Shown: positions 17,049 to 25,622 of the stretch, in pieces
Numbering within the stretch: position 1 is the stretch's first letter
Layout: each line of letters starts with the position of its first letter
Assembly: GCF_035918395.1 (NCBI RefSeq)
Contig: NZ_CP142362.1
Location: forward strand, 1,091,501 to 1,155,500
Reading direction: 5' to 3'
Length of the DNA: 64,000 nucleotides
From: Mycolicibacterium sp. ND9-15
GTDB taxonomy: Bacteria > Actinomycetota > Actinomycetes > Mycobacteriales > Mycobacteriaceae
Position numbers and translations under genes: made by a program
The notes under the pieces: model-generated
The model's input: only the letters and a program-made list of their open reading frames with translations
Database searches by the model: none
Told to the model about the DNA's origin: nothing

Positions 17049-17326
17049 GTGCGGCTGATCTCGATGCGCAGCCGCTCACGCAGCCCTTCCGGCGCTTTTT
17101 CGCCGCTGCACTTCCTCGCGATCAGCTTCTTGACCCGCTCCTCGACGCCGTAGTGACGTAGGCAGGCAGGGCACGCTTCGAGGTGATGCCGCAACTTGTC
17201 CCGTGTTTCGGGGGTGCACTCGCCGTCCAGGAGCGTCCATACCTCCGCGACGACCGCGGCGCAATCGGGGTGCTCCGGGTCGACGGGGCCGATCGGGGGC
17301 TGCCAGCGCTCCTCGTCAGAGCTCAT
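17027..17326 (-). CDS. rshA: Redox-sensing anti-sigma factor RshA (ZAS family)
   Basis: 99 residues. The zinc-binding signature HxxxCxxC is His48, Cys52 and Cys55, with other Cys (22, 37, 73) that could take part in disulfide switching. RshA holds SigH inactive until oxidation or heat releases it. Its ATG overlaps the sigH stop (ATGA), so the pair is translationally coupled. The stop codon lies in the third unit of the 27-bp repeat. Confidence 0.95.
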   Translation of the reverse strand: MSSDEERWQPPIGPVDPEHPDCAAVVAEVWTLLDGECTPETRDKLRHHLEACPACLRHYGVEERVKKLIARKCSGEKAPEGLRERLRIEISRTTIIRRG

Positions 17327-18069
17327 GACGAGACCTCCTCGGGCGTGTCCAGCTGCTGTCCCCGAAGGAACCCGCGGTCCTTGGCCACCCCGGCCAGCAG
17401 TTCGCGGAGCTGGCGCCTGCCCCGGTGTAACCGCGACATCACCGTCCCTATCGGCGTGTCCATGATCTCGGCGATCTCCTTGTAGGGAAAGCCCTCGACG
17501 TCGGCGTAGTACACCGCCATCCGGAAATCCTCCGGCAGAGCCTGCAAGGCTTCCTTGATCTCGCTGTCGGGCAGCAACTCGAGCGCCTCGACCTCGGCCG
17601 AGCGCAGCCCGGTCGACGAGTGCTCGGCATGGGCGGCGAGCTGCCAGTCGGTGATCTCCTCGGTCGGATACTCCGCGGGCTGGCGCTGTTTCTTTCGGTA
17701 GCTGTTGATGTACGTGTTGGTCAGGATCCGGTACAGCCAGGCCTTGAGATTGGTGCCTTCGCGGAACGACCGGAAGCCGGCGTAGGCCTTGACCATGGTT
17801 TCCTGCAGGAGGTCCTCGGCGTCGGCGGGGTTGCGCGTCATGCGCAGCGCACCGCCGTACAGCTGGTCGAGCAGCGGGATCGCGTCACGTTCGAAGCGGG
17901 CCGTCAATTCGGCGTCGGTCTCCGGCGGCGGAGACGTCTGCGCCGCCGTATCAGGCGTTGACCCGTCGGAGTCGGTCACGGGGAACACCGTCCCTTCTGT
18001 CGCGGTGCCAGCGAACCAGCCCGGTAGGTCCACCGGGCGCACTGGAATATCCATCACCAGCGTTGGCAC
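17323..18069 (-). CDS. sigH: Stress-response ECF sigma factor SigH
   Basis: Region 2 ([20 protein letters not shown] through [15 protein letters not shown]) and region 4 ([20 protein letters not shown] through [14 protein letters not shown]) are nearly those of M. tuberculosis SigH, master of the oxidative and heat response. The start is uncertain: GTG at 18069 has AAGGGGG at good distance; ATGs at 18054, 18087 and 18108 are also in frame. All give an N-terminal tail longer than in M. tuberculosis. The SigH-type promoter at 18149-18175 excludes the GTG at 18147. The gene is coupled to rshA. Confidence 0.92.
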   Translation of the reverse strand: MPTLVMDIPVRPVDLPGWFAGTATEGTVFPVTDSDGSTPDTAAQTSPPPETDAELTARFERDAIPLLDQLYGGALRMTRNPADAEDLLQETMVKAYAGFRSFREGTNLKAWLYRILTNTYINSYRKKQRQPAEYPTEEITDWQLAAHAEHSSTGLRSAEVEALELLPDSEIKEALQALPEDFRMAVYYADVEGFPYKEIAEIMDTPIGTVMSRLHRGRRQLRELLAGVAKDRGFLRGQQLDTPEEVSS

Positions 18070-18148
18070 CTGACCCCCTTCACTCATCCTAGAGGTTGAG
18101 ACCGACATGTTTTCTGCCCGCGGAACCGCGGCAGCAGTCACCGGCAAT

Positions 18149-18175
18149 AACAGCGGCCCCGGGCCGGGTTGTTCC
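18149..18175 (-). promoter_or_regulatory. SigH-type autoregulatory promoter of sigH
   Basis: On the minus strand GGAACA (18175-18170), an 18-base spacer and GTT (18151-18149) fit the SigH/SigR consensus GGAAYA-N16-18-GTT. The transcript would begin near 18140, upstream of all plausible sigH starts. Confidence 0.7.
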
Positions 18176-18308
18176 CGAACCCCCCGGCATCCACCCAGCG
18201 CACCAGTCTTCAGCGGTGGCGTGCCTGCTCACGAATCAGTATTCCGTCAGGAAAAAGTCCGAGTGGAAGCCTGCTGGATCCAGTTTCGCGGCATCTAGGG
18301 TGAGAGCC

Positions 18309-19166
18309 ATGGCACACGCATCGTTGTCCGGCAAAACCATGTTCATCTCCGGCGCGAGCCGCGGCATCGGGCTGGCGATCGCCAAGCGCGCGGCGGCCGA
18401 CGGCGCCAACATCGCGTTGATCGCCAAGACCGCCGAGCCACATCCCAAGTTGCCCGGCACGGTTTACACCGCAGCCAAGGAGCTTGAGGACGCCGGCGGG
18501 CAGGCGCTGCCGATCGTGGGCGACATCCGCGACGGCGACTCGGTAGCGGCGGCGGTCGCGAAGACCGTCGAGCAGTTCGGCGGTATCGATATCTGCGTCA
18601 ACAACGCCTCGGCGATCAACCTCGGCTCGATCACCGAGGTGCCGCTCAAGCGGTTTGATCTGATGAACGGGATCCAGGTGCGCGGCACGTACGCGGTTTC
18701 CCAAGCCTGCATCCCGCACATGGTGGGCCGAGAGAACCCGCACATCCTGACACTCTCGCCGCCGGTGCGTTTGGAGCCGCAGTGGCTGAAACCCACCGCA
18801 TACATGATGGCCAAGTACGGAATGTCGTTGTGCGCGTTGGCCATCGCTGAAGAACTCCGCGATGCGGGCGTTGCCTCCAACACGCTGTGGCCGCGCACGA
18901 TGGTGGCCACCGCCGCGGTGCAGAACCTGCTCGGCGGCGACGAGGCGATGAGGCGCGCCCGCAAGCCCGACGTCTACGCCGACGCTGCGTACGTGATCCT
19001 CACCCAACCCGCCCGCGAGTACACCGGCCAGTCGCTGCTGTGTGAGGACGTGCTGCTGGAATCCGGCGTGACGGACCTGTCGGTGTACGACTGCGTGCCC
19101 GGCGCGGAACTGGGCGTCGACTTGTGGGTCGACACCCCTAACCCGCCGGGATACACCGGTCCGTAG
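18309..19166 (+). CDS. Short-chain dehydrogenase/reductase (HSDL2-like, Rv3224 type)
   Basis: 285 residues. Cofactor loop GASRGIG (14-20), NNAS motif, and the active-site YMMAK tetrad Tyr/Lys around residue 165. The long insert after strand 2 and the catalytic sequence resemble hydroxysteroid dehydrogenase-like protein 2. Start at the ATG 18309 (AGGG and GAG upstream). It is divergent from sigH, with the SigH promoter between them. Substrate unknown. Confidence 0.9.
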   Translation: MAHASLSGKTMFISGASRGIGLAIAKRAAADGANIALIAKTAEPHPKLPGTVYTAAKELEDAGGQALPIVGDIRDGDSVAAAVAKTVEQFGGIDICVNNASAINLGSITEVPLKRFDLMNGIQVRGTYAVSQACIPHMVGRENPHILTLSPPVRLEPQWLKPTAYMMAKYGMSLCALAIAEELRDAGVASNTLWPRTMVATAAVQNLLGGDEAMRRARKPDVYADAAYVILTQPAREYTGQSLLCEDVLLESGVTDLSVYDCVPGAELGVDLWVDTPNPPGYTGP

Positions 19167-19273
19167 TCCGGCGACGAGACGCGCCACCGCATCGGCGACG
19201 ACAGGGTCTCTCCGCCGGCGCATCTCATCAGGTGGGCGTGCCTTCGGCCCGTCGTCACGTCGCGCTCGACAGC

Positions 19274-19522
19274 TCAGGGGACGCAGAGCTCGATGCCGAA
19301 CAGGTTGGCCGGCCAGAACGCCGCGGTCACCAGGAACGCGCCGATGTCCGACCCTGCCGGTATCCGCGTGCGCAGCGCGGTGTCGATCAACTGCACCTGC
19401 CCCGCGTCGAAGAACGCCCACGCCAGTCCGATCAGCAGGTATGGGATCGCCAGCCACATCGCGGTCTCGATCATCGCCGCGACGCTGACACGCCGACTCA
19501 GCATGCGCCGCAACGTCGTCAT
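19274..19522 (-). CDS. Small membrane protein, third gene of the DUF2236 cassette
   Basis: 82 residues, two hydrophobic segments (about 19-40 and 60-80). Its core (AIPYLLIGLAWAFFDAG ... FWPANLF) is clearly related to the 73-residue protein at 20379-20600, so the two are paralogs flanking one enzyme gene. The ATG overlaps the stop of the DUF2236 gene (ATGA). I do not recognise a named family. The spacer 19167-19273 shows nothing else. Confidence 0.75.
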   Translation of the reverse strand: MTTLRRMLSRRVSVAAMIETAMWLAIPYLLIGLAWAFFDAGQVQLIDTALRTRIPAGSDIGAFLVTAAFWPANLFGIELCVP

Positions 19523-20382
19523 ACCAGCGCCCGCTGTGCGCGAACCCGGCGGCGCACATCGGCGAGCAGCACGTAGCTGCCACCCTGGCGGAGGAACACC
19601 GGCATGAACCTATTGACGAAAGCGACCAGCAGGAACAGCGATTCGAACAGCAATTGCCGAAACCGATTCCACCGCAACCCCATTGCGTCGCGGAAGACGG
19701 GCGCGAGGAACCCGGCGGTGAGGAACTTCAACAGCGGCCGAAACGGCAGCCCCAATAGCGGGTTGATCATGCGCAGGTTCAACATGTGCAGCAGGTGTTC
19801 ACGCACCCGGTCGTCGATCGAGACCCGCTCGCAGCCGGTTCGCCAATACTCGTCGAACTCGGCGCGGGTCGGCGGCCACTGGTCTTCGGTCACCTGCAGG
19901 GTGGTGCCCAGCGGCCAGGCAGAGCGATAGAACTGCTCGGCCTGCTCGGCTGTCATCTGCCCGCGCAGCAGCTGATAGGTGTCCTCCAGCCCGACGAAAA
20001 GGCAAGCGGCCACCCACATCTGCAGGTTGCGGTCGAAGGCGTTGTACCGGACGGGGCTCTCCGCGGTCGACTTGACGTACCGGTGCGCGGCGTCGACGGC
20101 TTCCCGGAACGCGCAGCGGTCATCGGGAGTCCCTAGCACCGCCACCGCGAGGTACTGCAACGTGGTCCTGGCCCGCTTCCAGGGATGCTTGAGCAAGTTC
20201 CCGGAATCGACCTTGCTCTCCGCGACGCCGTGTCCGACCTCCGGCCAGGACAGCTGCATGACGACATTGGCGGCGGCCCCGGCGAACGCCCAGAAGTCCA
20301 TCGCCTCGGCAGCGCTGACCTGAGCGTCGGGGTCCCATCGGGCGGTGCGCCGTCGGACCGAAATGCGATAGCGGTCGGTCAT
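19519..20382 (-). CDS. DUF2236 / MpaB-like oxygenase-family protein
   Basis: 287 residues from the ATG at 20382. Sequence pattern (RTTLQYLAVAVLGT, FDRNLQMWVAACLFVGLEDTY, a helical C-terminus with a hydrophobic stretch) fits the DUF2236 family, which includes the heme-dependent latex-clearing oxygenase and the fungal MpaB. The start overlaps the upstream small membrane gene (ATGA) and the stop overlaps the downstream one (ATGA). Heme ligand and substrate cannot be fixed by eye. I do not recall this cassette at the M. tuberculosis locus. Confidence 0.75.
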   Translation of the reverse strand: MTDRYRISVRRRTARWDPDAQVSAAEAMDFWAFAGAAANVVMQLSWPEVGHGVAESKVDSGNLLKHPWKRARTTLQYLAVAVLGTPDDRCAFREAVDAAHRYVKSTAESPVRYNAFDRNLQMWVAACLFVGLEDTYQLLRGQMTAEQAEQFYRSAWPLGTTLQVTEDQWPPTRAEFDEYWRTGCERVSIDDRVREHLLHMLNLRMINPLLGLPFRPLLKFLTAGFLAPVFRDAMGLRWNRFRQLLFESLFLLVAFVNRFMPVFLRQGGSYVLLADVRRRVRAQRALV

Positions 20383-20600
20383 GCCGCGCACACCGCCGAG
20401 AAGACCAGCGCGGGCCAGAACGCGATCGAACCGATCAACTGGACCAGCCAGACCACCCCACCGCCGTCGAGCCGGCCCGGGTTGAAGGCCGTCCACGCGA
20501 TGCCGATGACGACGTACGGAGCGGCGAGAATGAGCGCGGTGCCGATCCACTCGGCGATGGTCATCTCGAAGCTCAAGACCTTCTTCACCGCACCGACCAT
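20379..20600 (-). CDS. Small membrane protein, first gene of the DUF2236 cassette
   Basis: 73 residues from the ATG at 20600, with GGGGG just upstream. Two hydrophobic helices (about 15-38, 50-72). Related to the 82-residue protein at the other end of the cassette: PYVVIGIAWTAFNPG against PYLLIGLAWAFFDAG, and FWPALVF against FWPANLF. Probably a membrane partner or electron-transfer platform for the DUF2236 protein (inference). Confidence 0.75.
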   Translation of the reverse strand: MVGAVKKVLSFEMTIAEWIGTALILAAPYVVIGIAWTAFNPGRLDGGGVVWLVQLIGSIAFWPALVFSAVCAA

Positions 20601-20694
20601 ACCGGCCCCCTCGTCCGTCGTAGCGCAATATGTTAATGGCCATTCAAGCGTGAGCAGGCGGATTCGGCCGAAGTCGGCACCGGACGCCGGGCAT

Positions 20695-21528
20695 TCAGGA
20701 GAGCATCGAGCGCACACTGTCGGCGAATGCGGCGGTGGTGAAGCACGTCGGTTCGGCGAACTCCTCCAACGTGAGCGCACCGGCCCATTCGGCGTCGGCG
20801 GCAGCACGCAGCAGCGGCTTGGTCATCGCGACCGCATGCGGCGGCATCGCGGAGATCCGCGAGCACCATTCGTCGGCGACCGCTAGCAGACGGTCGTGTT
20901 CGACGACTTCCTGCACGAGGCCGAGGCGCTGCGCCTCGTACGCGTCGATGTGCTCGCCGCGCAGGTAGTACGCCAGCGCGCCCTGATAACCCAGACGCCG
21001 GGTCAGCGCCCAACTGGTGCCCACCTCCGGGATCAGGCCCAACCGTCCGAATGCGGGCACCACAACGGCACGCTCGCTGGCGATCACGACGTCGCACGTC
21101 AGCGCCCAGGCCAGCCCGACGCCGGCCGCCGGGCCGTTGAGCGCGGCCACGTATATCGTGTCCGACCCGGCGATCAGCCGTGCGATACCGCCGAATTCGC
21201 GGCGAATCCAGCGCCAGATGTCCGCAGCGCCCTCCGACGCGCCGAGCTGCTCGATCGCGGCCTCCATCATGCGCAGGTCCCCGCCGGCGCTGAAGCCCGG
21301 GTCGGCGCCGGTGATCACGACGCTGCGCACGTCGGGGTCGGCGTCCAGATCGGCCAGTGCACGCCGCAGTTGGCGCACCAGCGGGGCGGACAGCACGTTG
21401 AGCCGCCTGGGCTCGTCGAGCGTGACGACGGCCCGGTCCCCGCGGCGCTCGACGCGCACGCGGGCGGGCGCGTCGGGGTCGTCGCCGTCTGCGACCATCG
21501 CCCGGTACAGCGAGTCTTTGTCGGTCAT
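20695..21528 (-). CDS. Enoyl-CoA hydratase/isomerase family protein
   Basis: 277 residues from the ATG at 21528 (GGAGG seven bases upstream). Crotonase-fold signatures: FSAGGDLRMM, the oxyanion-hole region ALNGPAAGVGLAWALTCDV, and LIPEVGTSWALTR. The start overlaps the TetR stop (ATGA), so regulator and enzyme form an operon. The exact acyl-CoA substrate is unknown. Confidence 0.9.
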   Translation of the reverse strand: MTDKDSLYRAMVADGDDPDAPARVRVERRGDRAVVTLDEPRRLNVLSAPLVRQLRRALADLDADPDVRSVVITGADPGFSAGGDLRMMEAAIEQLGASEGAADIWRWIRREFGGIARLIAGSDTIYVAALNGPAAGVGLAWALTCDVVIASERAVVVPAFGRLGLIPEVGTSWALTRRLGYQGALAYYLRGEHIDAYEAQRLGLVQEVVEHDRLLAVADEWCSRISAMPPHAVAMTKPLLRAAADAEWAGALTLEEFAEPTCFTTAAFADSVRSMLS

Positions 21529-22118
21529 GTCGTGTCCTCCTCGATGGTGTTGGCGCGCAACGTGGCCCAGGCGGCGTCGGCGAAGATCTCGATCGTGGCC
21601 GGAGGTATCCGTTTGGCCGCCCTGGCGATCCAGTACCTGCTGTACTCCTGGGCCGGGCCGAGCCACAGCGCCGCCGTCACCCCGATGTGCATCGGCTGCA
21701 GCACCCCGTAGGCGTGATGGGGGCGCCACCAGTCGCGGACGGCGGCGAAAAACGCGTCGTTGTGTTCGCGCAGTTGTGCGCTGTCGAGCCGGGGGCCGAG
21801 CAGCAGGGTGGCCTCGCCACGATGAGCCGATACCCACCGCAGGTGATAGGCGACCCCGCCGCGGATGCCTGCCTCGGCGGTTTCGTGTTCGCGCAGCATG
21901 GCGACGAAGCCGACCTGGTATTCGCCGAGCAGTTGGGCGAAGACGGCGGTGGCGAGCGAAAGTTTGTCCGGAAAGTGGTGATACAGCGCGCCGACGCTCA
22001 CGTCGGCCTCGCGACGTACCTCGTCCAGGGTGGCCGACAGCGCGCCGTCGAACGCGAACCGGCGCCGCGCGGCGTCCAGCAGCCGGCTCCGCGCATCGGG
22101 ACGGATCCTCGAAGGCAC
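21525..22118 (-). CDS. TetR-family regulator coupled to the enoyl-CoA hydratase
   Basis: 197 residues. TetR helix-turn-helix in the N-terminal 50 residues (VRREADVSVGALYHHFPDK). The GTG start follows TAGAGT by seven bases on the minus strand, so the message looks leaderless. As first gene of a two-gene operon it probably controls the hydratase; the ligand may be an acyl-CoA (inference). Confidence 0.9.
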   Translation of the reverse strand: MPSRIRPDARSRLLDAARRRFAFDGALSATLDEVRREADVSVGALYHHFPDKLSLATAVFAQLLGEYQVGFVAMLREHETAEAGIRGGVAYHLRWVSAHRGEATLLLGPRLDSAQLREHNDAFFAAVRDWWRPHHAYGVLQPMHIGVTAALWLGPAQEYSRYWIARAAKRIPPATIEIFADAAWATLRANTIEEDTT

Positions 22119-22125
22119 GAGGATT

Positions 22126-22131
22126 ACTCTA
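22126..22131 (-). promoter_or_regulatory. Leaderless promoter -10 (TAGAGT) of the TetR/hydratase operon
   Basis: TAGAGT on the minus strand, 7 bases before the GTG at 22118, no ribosome site. Confidence 0.55.
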
Positions 22132-22184
22132 GTCGAACCGAGAAATCCTCTGTCAAGGGTCGGTGCCGGACGCGTCCGGCCGCG

Positions 22185-22946
22185 TCAAAGCAGGGTGCCT
22201 TGTTCGGCCTGCGGTTCGACGGGCTCGATCAGTTCCGGGCCGTTGTTGCGGACGCTGTTCACCAGGCGGGACACCTCCCGGATTTGAATGCGGTCGAGGT
22301 CGCCGTGCCCGCGCAGCAGACCTTCGTCGATCGGCGCATCGGGGTCCAGCCAGCGGTCCCAGTCACGTTCGCTGATCGTCAGCGGCATCCGGTCGTGGAT
22401 CTCGGCCAGCGGGCCGACCGCGTCGGTGGTGATGATCGTGCAACTGAGCAACGGCTTGGCGTCTTTCGGCGCGGTCTTGGACCGCCACGTCGACCACAGC
22501 CCCGCCGCGAACAGGGGCTCACCGTCGCCGCCGTAAAGGTAGAACGGGGTCTTCGCGCCCTTCCGCCCCTCCCACTCGTACCAGCCGTCCATCGGCACCA
22601 GGCAGCGTTTGCTCTTCGCCGAGGCACGAAACACCGGCGAGGTGGTCAGCTTGTCGGAGCGGGCGTTGATCAGCAGCGGCCCCTTGGTCTCCGGGCCGCC
22701 GTCCGCGCTGGCCTTGGCCCACGGGGGCACCAGCCCCCACCGCATCGACCGCACCCGCCGAGTGGCCTCGTCATCGGGTTCACTGTGGCGCCTGACCACG
22801 CTGCTGATCGTGGTGGTCGGCGCGACGTTGTAATTGGGCCCCGCGGCGTCCTTACCGTCGGAGGTGGCCGTCACCGTCTCGTCGATCGCCTTGATTTTCT
22901 CGGCCAGCAGCGCCGGGTCGGTGGTCACCGCAAAACGTCCACACAT
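22185..22946 (-). CDS. SOS response-associated peptidase / abasic-site cross-link protein (SRAP, HMCES/YedK type)
   Basis: 253 residues starting MCGRF. Cys2, exposed after Met removal, is the residue that forms the thiazolidine link with abasic sites, so the ATG at 22946 must be the start and an upstream in-frame start at 22976 is rejected. Other family positions are present: NARSDKL, MDGWYEWE and IHDRMPL (His). It protects abasic sites in single-stranded DNA. Matches Rv3226c, next to aroA. Confidence 0.93.
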   Translation of the reverse strand: MCGRFAVTTDPALLAEKIKAIDETVTATSDGKDAAGPNYNVAPTTTISSVVRRHSEPDDEATRRVRSMRWGLVPPWAKASADGGPETKGPLLINARSDKLTTSPVFRASAKSKRCLVPMDGWYEWEGRKGAKTPFYLYGGDGEPLFAAGLWSTWRSKTAPKDAKPLLSCTIITTDAVGPLAEIHDRMPLTISERDWDRWLDPDAPIDEGLLRGHGDLDRIQIREVSRLVNSVRNNGPELIEPVEPQAEQGTLL

Positions 22947-22990
22947 GAATCCCATGGTGGCACGCGCAGCCGACAAGGGAAGATGGAGCG

Positions 22991-24310
22991 GTGAGCGTGC
23001 ATCGACATCAAGAACGCGAGGCCTGGCCCGCGCCGTCGACGTCGAGTCCGGTGCATGCGACCGTCACCGTGCCCGGCTCCAAATCGCAGACCAACCGGGC
23101 GCTGGTGCTGGCGGCGCTCGCCACCGCGAACGGCGATTCGACGATCGGCGGCGCGCTGCGCAGCCGCGACACCGACCTGATGATCGGTGCGCTGCAGGCG
23201 CTCGGGGTGACGGTCGACGGAGACGGCGACGAGCTCGGCGTCAGCGGGCGGATCGCGCCGCTGGACGGAGCGCGCATCGACTGCGGACTGGCGGGTACGG
23301 TGCTGCGATTCGTCCCGCCCGTCGCGGCCCTCGGCACCGCCACGGTCACGTTCGACGGCGACGAACAGGCCCGCGCCCGCCCGATCACGCCCCTTCTCGA
23401 CGCCCTGCGCGCCCTCGGCGTCGACATCGACGGCGATGGGCTGCCGTTCGCCGTGCGCGGCGCCGGCACGGTCGCCGGCGGGACGGTGGAGATCGACGCG
23501 TCGGCGTCGTCGCAGTTCGTCTCTGGGCTGCTGCTGTCCGGCGCGGGCTTCACCGAGGGGCTGACCGTTGTGCACACCGGCCAGTCGGTGCCGTCTGCAC
23601 CGCACGTGGCGATGACGGTGGCGATGCTGCGCGACGCCGGTGTCGACGTCGACGACAGCGAGCCCAACAGGTGGCGGGTGTCGCCCGGGCCGGTCGCCGC
23701 GCGGCACTGGAGCATCGAGCCCGACCTGTCCAACGCGGTGCCGTTTCTCGCGGCCGCGGTGGTCAGCGGAGGCGCCGTGCGGTTGGCCGGCTGGCCGCGG
23801 GTCAGCACACAACCGGCAGACACCATCATCTCGATCCTCGAGAAGCTGGGAGCTGTTGTGCGCCATGGGGACACATATCTTGAAGTGCACGGCTCCGCGG
23901 TCTACGGCGGCATCGACGTGGATCTGCACGAGATCGGAGAACTCACGCCCGCGGTCGCGGCGCTCGCTGCACTGGCCGCCCCCGATTCGGTGTCCAAGCT
24001 GTCGGGTGTCGCGCATCTGCGCGGACACGAAACCGATCGCCTCGCCGCACTGGCGGCCGAAATCAACGGCCTCGGCGGCCGCTGCGAGGAGACCGCCGAC
24101 GGCCTGGTGATCACCGCGCGGCCGCTGCACGGGGGGCTGTGGCGGTCGTATGCCGACCATCGGATGGCCACGGCGGGCGCGATCGTCGGGCTTCGGGTGC
24201 CCGACGTAGCGGTGGAGGACATCGAAACCACCGCCAAGACGCTGCCCGGTTTCGCGCAGTTGTGGGCCGACATGATGGCGGGTCAGGCGACGGAGGTCGA
24301 CCCGGCTTGA
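22991..24310 (+). CDS. aroA: 3-phosphoshikimate 1-carboxyvinyltransferase (EPSP synthase)
   Basis: 439 residues. Substrate-binding SKSQTNRAL near residue 30, ARARPI (PEP contact Arg) around 130, and two repeats of the inside-out barrel with SYADHRMA near the C-terminus. It joins shikimate-3-phosphate and PEP in aromatic synthesis. GTG start with GGAG just upstream; the stop overlaps the TTG start of rsgA. Confidence 0.95.
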   Translation: MSVHRHQEREAWPAPSTSSPVHATVTVPGSKSQTNRALVLAALATANGDSTIGGALRSRDTDLMIGALQALGVTVDGDGDELGVSGRIAPLDGARIDCGLAGTVLRFVPPVAALGTATVTFDGDEQARARPITPLLDALRALGVDIDGDGLPFAVRGAGTVAGGTVEIDASASSQFVSGLLLSGAGFTEGLTVVHTGQSVPSAPHVAMTVAMLRDAGVDVDDSEPNRWRVSPGPVAARHWSIEPDLSNAVPFLAAAVVSGGAVRLAGWPRVSTQPADTIISILEKLGAVVRHGDTYLEVHGSAVYGGIDVDLHEIGELTPAVAALAALAAPDSVSKLSGVAHLRGHETDRLAALAAEINGLGGRCEETADGLVITARPLHGGLWRSYADHRMATAGAIVGLRVPDVAVEDIETTAKTLPGFAQLWADMMAGQATEVDPA

Positions 24311-25284
24311 GTCCGCGCGAGTACGACGAGTCCGATGTCCGGGTGCGACCCGGCCGAGGCTCGCGGCCGCGGACCAAGATTCGGCCGGACCACGCCGACG
24401 CACAGGAAGCGATGGTGGTGACCGTCGACCGGGGACGGTGGGGTTGCGCGCTCGGCGGCGATCCGGGCCGCCGCGTCACCGCGATGCGGGCCCGGGAACT
24501 GGGCCGCACTCCGATCGTCGTCGGCGACGACGTCTGCATCGTCGGGGACCTGTCCGGCAAGCCGGACACGCTGGCCCGTATCGTGCGGCGCGGTGACAGG
24601 CGAACGGTGTTGCGCCGCACGGCCGATGACACCGATCCCACCGAGCGCGTCGTCGTCGCCAACGCCGATCAGCTGTTGATCGTCGTCGCGCTGGCCGACC
24701 CGCCGCCGCGCGCCGGTCTGGTCGAGCGCGCGCTGATCGCCGCCTACGCCGGTGGCCTGCAACCGATCCTGTGTCTGACGAAGACAGATCTCGCGGCGCC
24801 CGAACCGTTCGCGACGCAGTTCGCGGATCTGGATCTGACCATCACCACCGCGGGCCGTGACGACCCGCTCGACGTGGTCGCCCCGTTGTTGGCCGGACAC
24901 GTCACCGTACTGCTCGGCCACTCCGGGGTCGGCAAGTCCACACTGGTGAATCGTCTTGTGCCGCAGGCCGAGCGGGCCACCGGTGAGGTGACCGACATTG
25001 GCAAGGGCAGGCACACATCGACGCAGTCGGTGGCACTGCCGCTCGATTTCGGCGGCTGGGTCATCGACACCCCCGGCATCCGGTCGTTCGGGTTGGCCCA
25101 CATCAAGCCCGACGATGTGCTGCTGGCCTTTTCGGATTTGGCGGAGGCCATCACGGACTGTCCCCGCGGCTGCGGACACATGGGCCCACCAGCCGATCCG
25201 GAGTGCGCGCTGGACACGCTGACCGGCTCAGCGGTGGGCCGTGTCGCGGCGGCCAGGCGGCTGCTGTCCGCCCTCGTGCCGTGA
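24307..25284 (+). CDS. rsgA: Ribosome small-subunit assembly GTPase RsgA
   Basis: 325 residues if translation starts at the TTG 24307, which overlaps the aroA stop (TTGA). Circularly permuted GTPase: G4 TKTDL comes before G1 GHSGVGKST and G3 DTPG. The C-terminal zinc site is seen in [16 protein letters not shown]. RsgA checks late 30S maturation. The OB domain is in the N-terminal 110 residues. Matches Rv3228. Confidence 0.92.
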   Translation: MSPREYDESDVRVRPGRGSRPRTKIRPDHADAQEAMVVTVDRGRWGCALGGDPGRRVTAMRARELGRTPIVVGDDVCIVGDLSGKPDTLARIVRRGDRRTVLRRTADDTDPTERVVVANADQLLIVVALADPPPRAGLVERALIAAYAGGLQPILCLTKTDLAAPEPFATQFADLDLTITTAGRDDPLDVVAPLLAGHVTVLLGHSGVGKSTLVNRLVPQAERATGEVTDIGKGRHTSTQSVALPLDFGGWVIDTPGIRSFGLAHIKPDDVLLAFSDLAEAITDCPRGCGHMGPPADPECALDTLTGSAVGRVAAARRLLSALVP

Positions 25285-25338
25285 GCGTGCGTGTTTGCGC
25301 ACGACCCGCCGCGGAAATTCAGCACTTTGCGCACGCTC
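25283..25338. repeat. Intergenic hairpin repeat, copy C (3' of rsgA)
   Basis: GAGCGTGCG (25283-25291), which includes the last bases of the rsgA stop, pairs with CGCACGCTC (25330-25338). The right arm TTTGCGCACGCTCGC is the exact reverse complement of the left arm of copy D at 25563-25577. Possible terminator for rsgA. Confidence 0.65.
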
Positions 25339-25431
25339 GCGGAGGCGTCGGGCCGATCTGTCCGCCAACGCGATTGGCGGGTGGAGCGCCTCGACCTCGG
25401 ACTTGGATGTCGTTTCGGTAGATCGAGAAGG

Positions 25432-25471
25432 GTCAAACCCAGTTAGTCACCGATACTTTCGGTGATTTGAC
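25432..25471. repeat. Nested inverted repeat in the rsgA-desA3 spacer
   Basis: TCACCGA/TCGGTGA (25447-25453 / 25459-25465) with a five-base loop, enclosed by GTCAAA/TTTGAC (25432-25437 / 25466-25471). The spacer 25285-25602 has no gene that I can support; it holds hairpins C, this element and hairpin D between convergent genes. Confidence 0.55.
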
Positions 25472-25562
25472 GTTCCGGCGCCGCGATCCGGGACGCCTGG
25501 GCTGGGATCGCCTTTCGGTGCGGACCCCAACGACGATGGCACCACCGTCACGCTCGTAGGCC

Positions 25563-25622
25563 GCGAGCGTGCGCAAAGGTCCGGGATTCGACGGCGTGTC
25601 GTCTACAGACGCGCACCCTCGC
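25563..25622. repeat. Intergenic hairpin repeat, copy D (3' end of desA3)
   Basis: GCGAGCGTGCGC (25563-25574) pairs with GCGCACCCTCGC (25611-25622) with one mismatch; the right arm lies in the last codons of desA3. It shares GCGAGNGTGCGCAAA and CGGCGTGTCG with copy A at 3022-3081. Confidence 0.65.
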
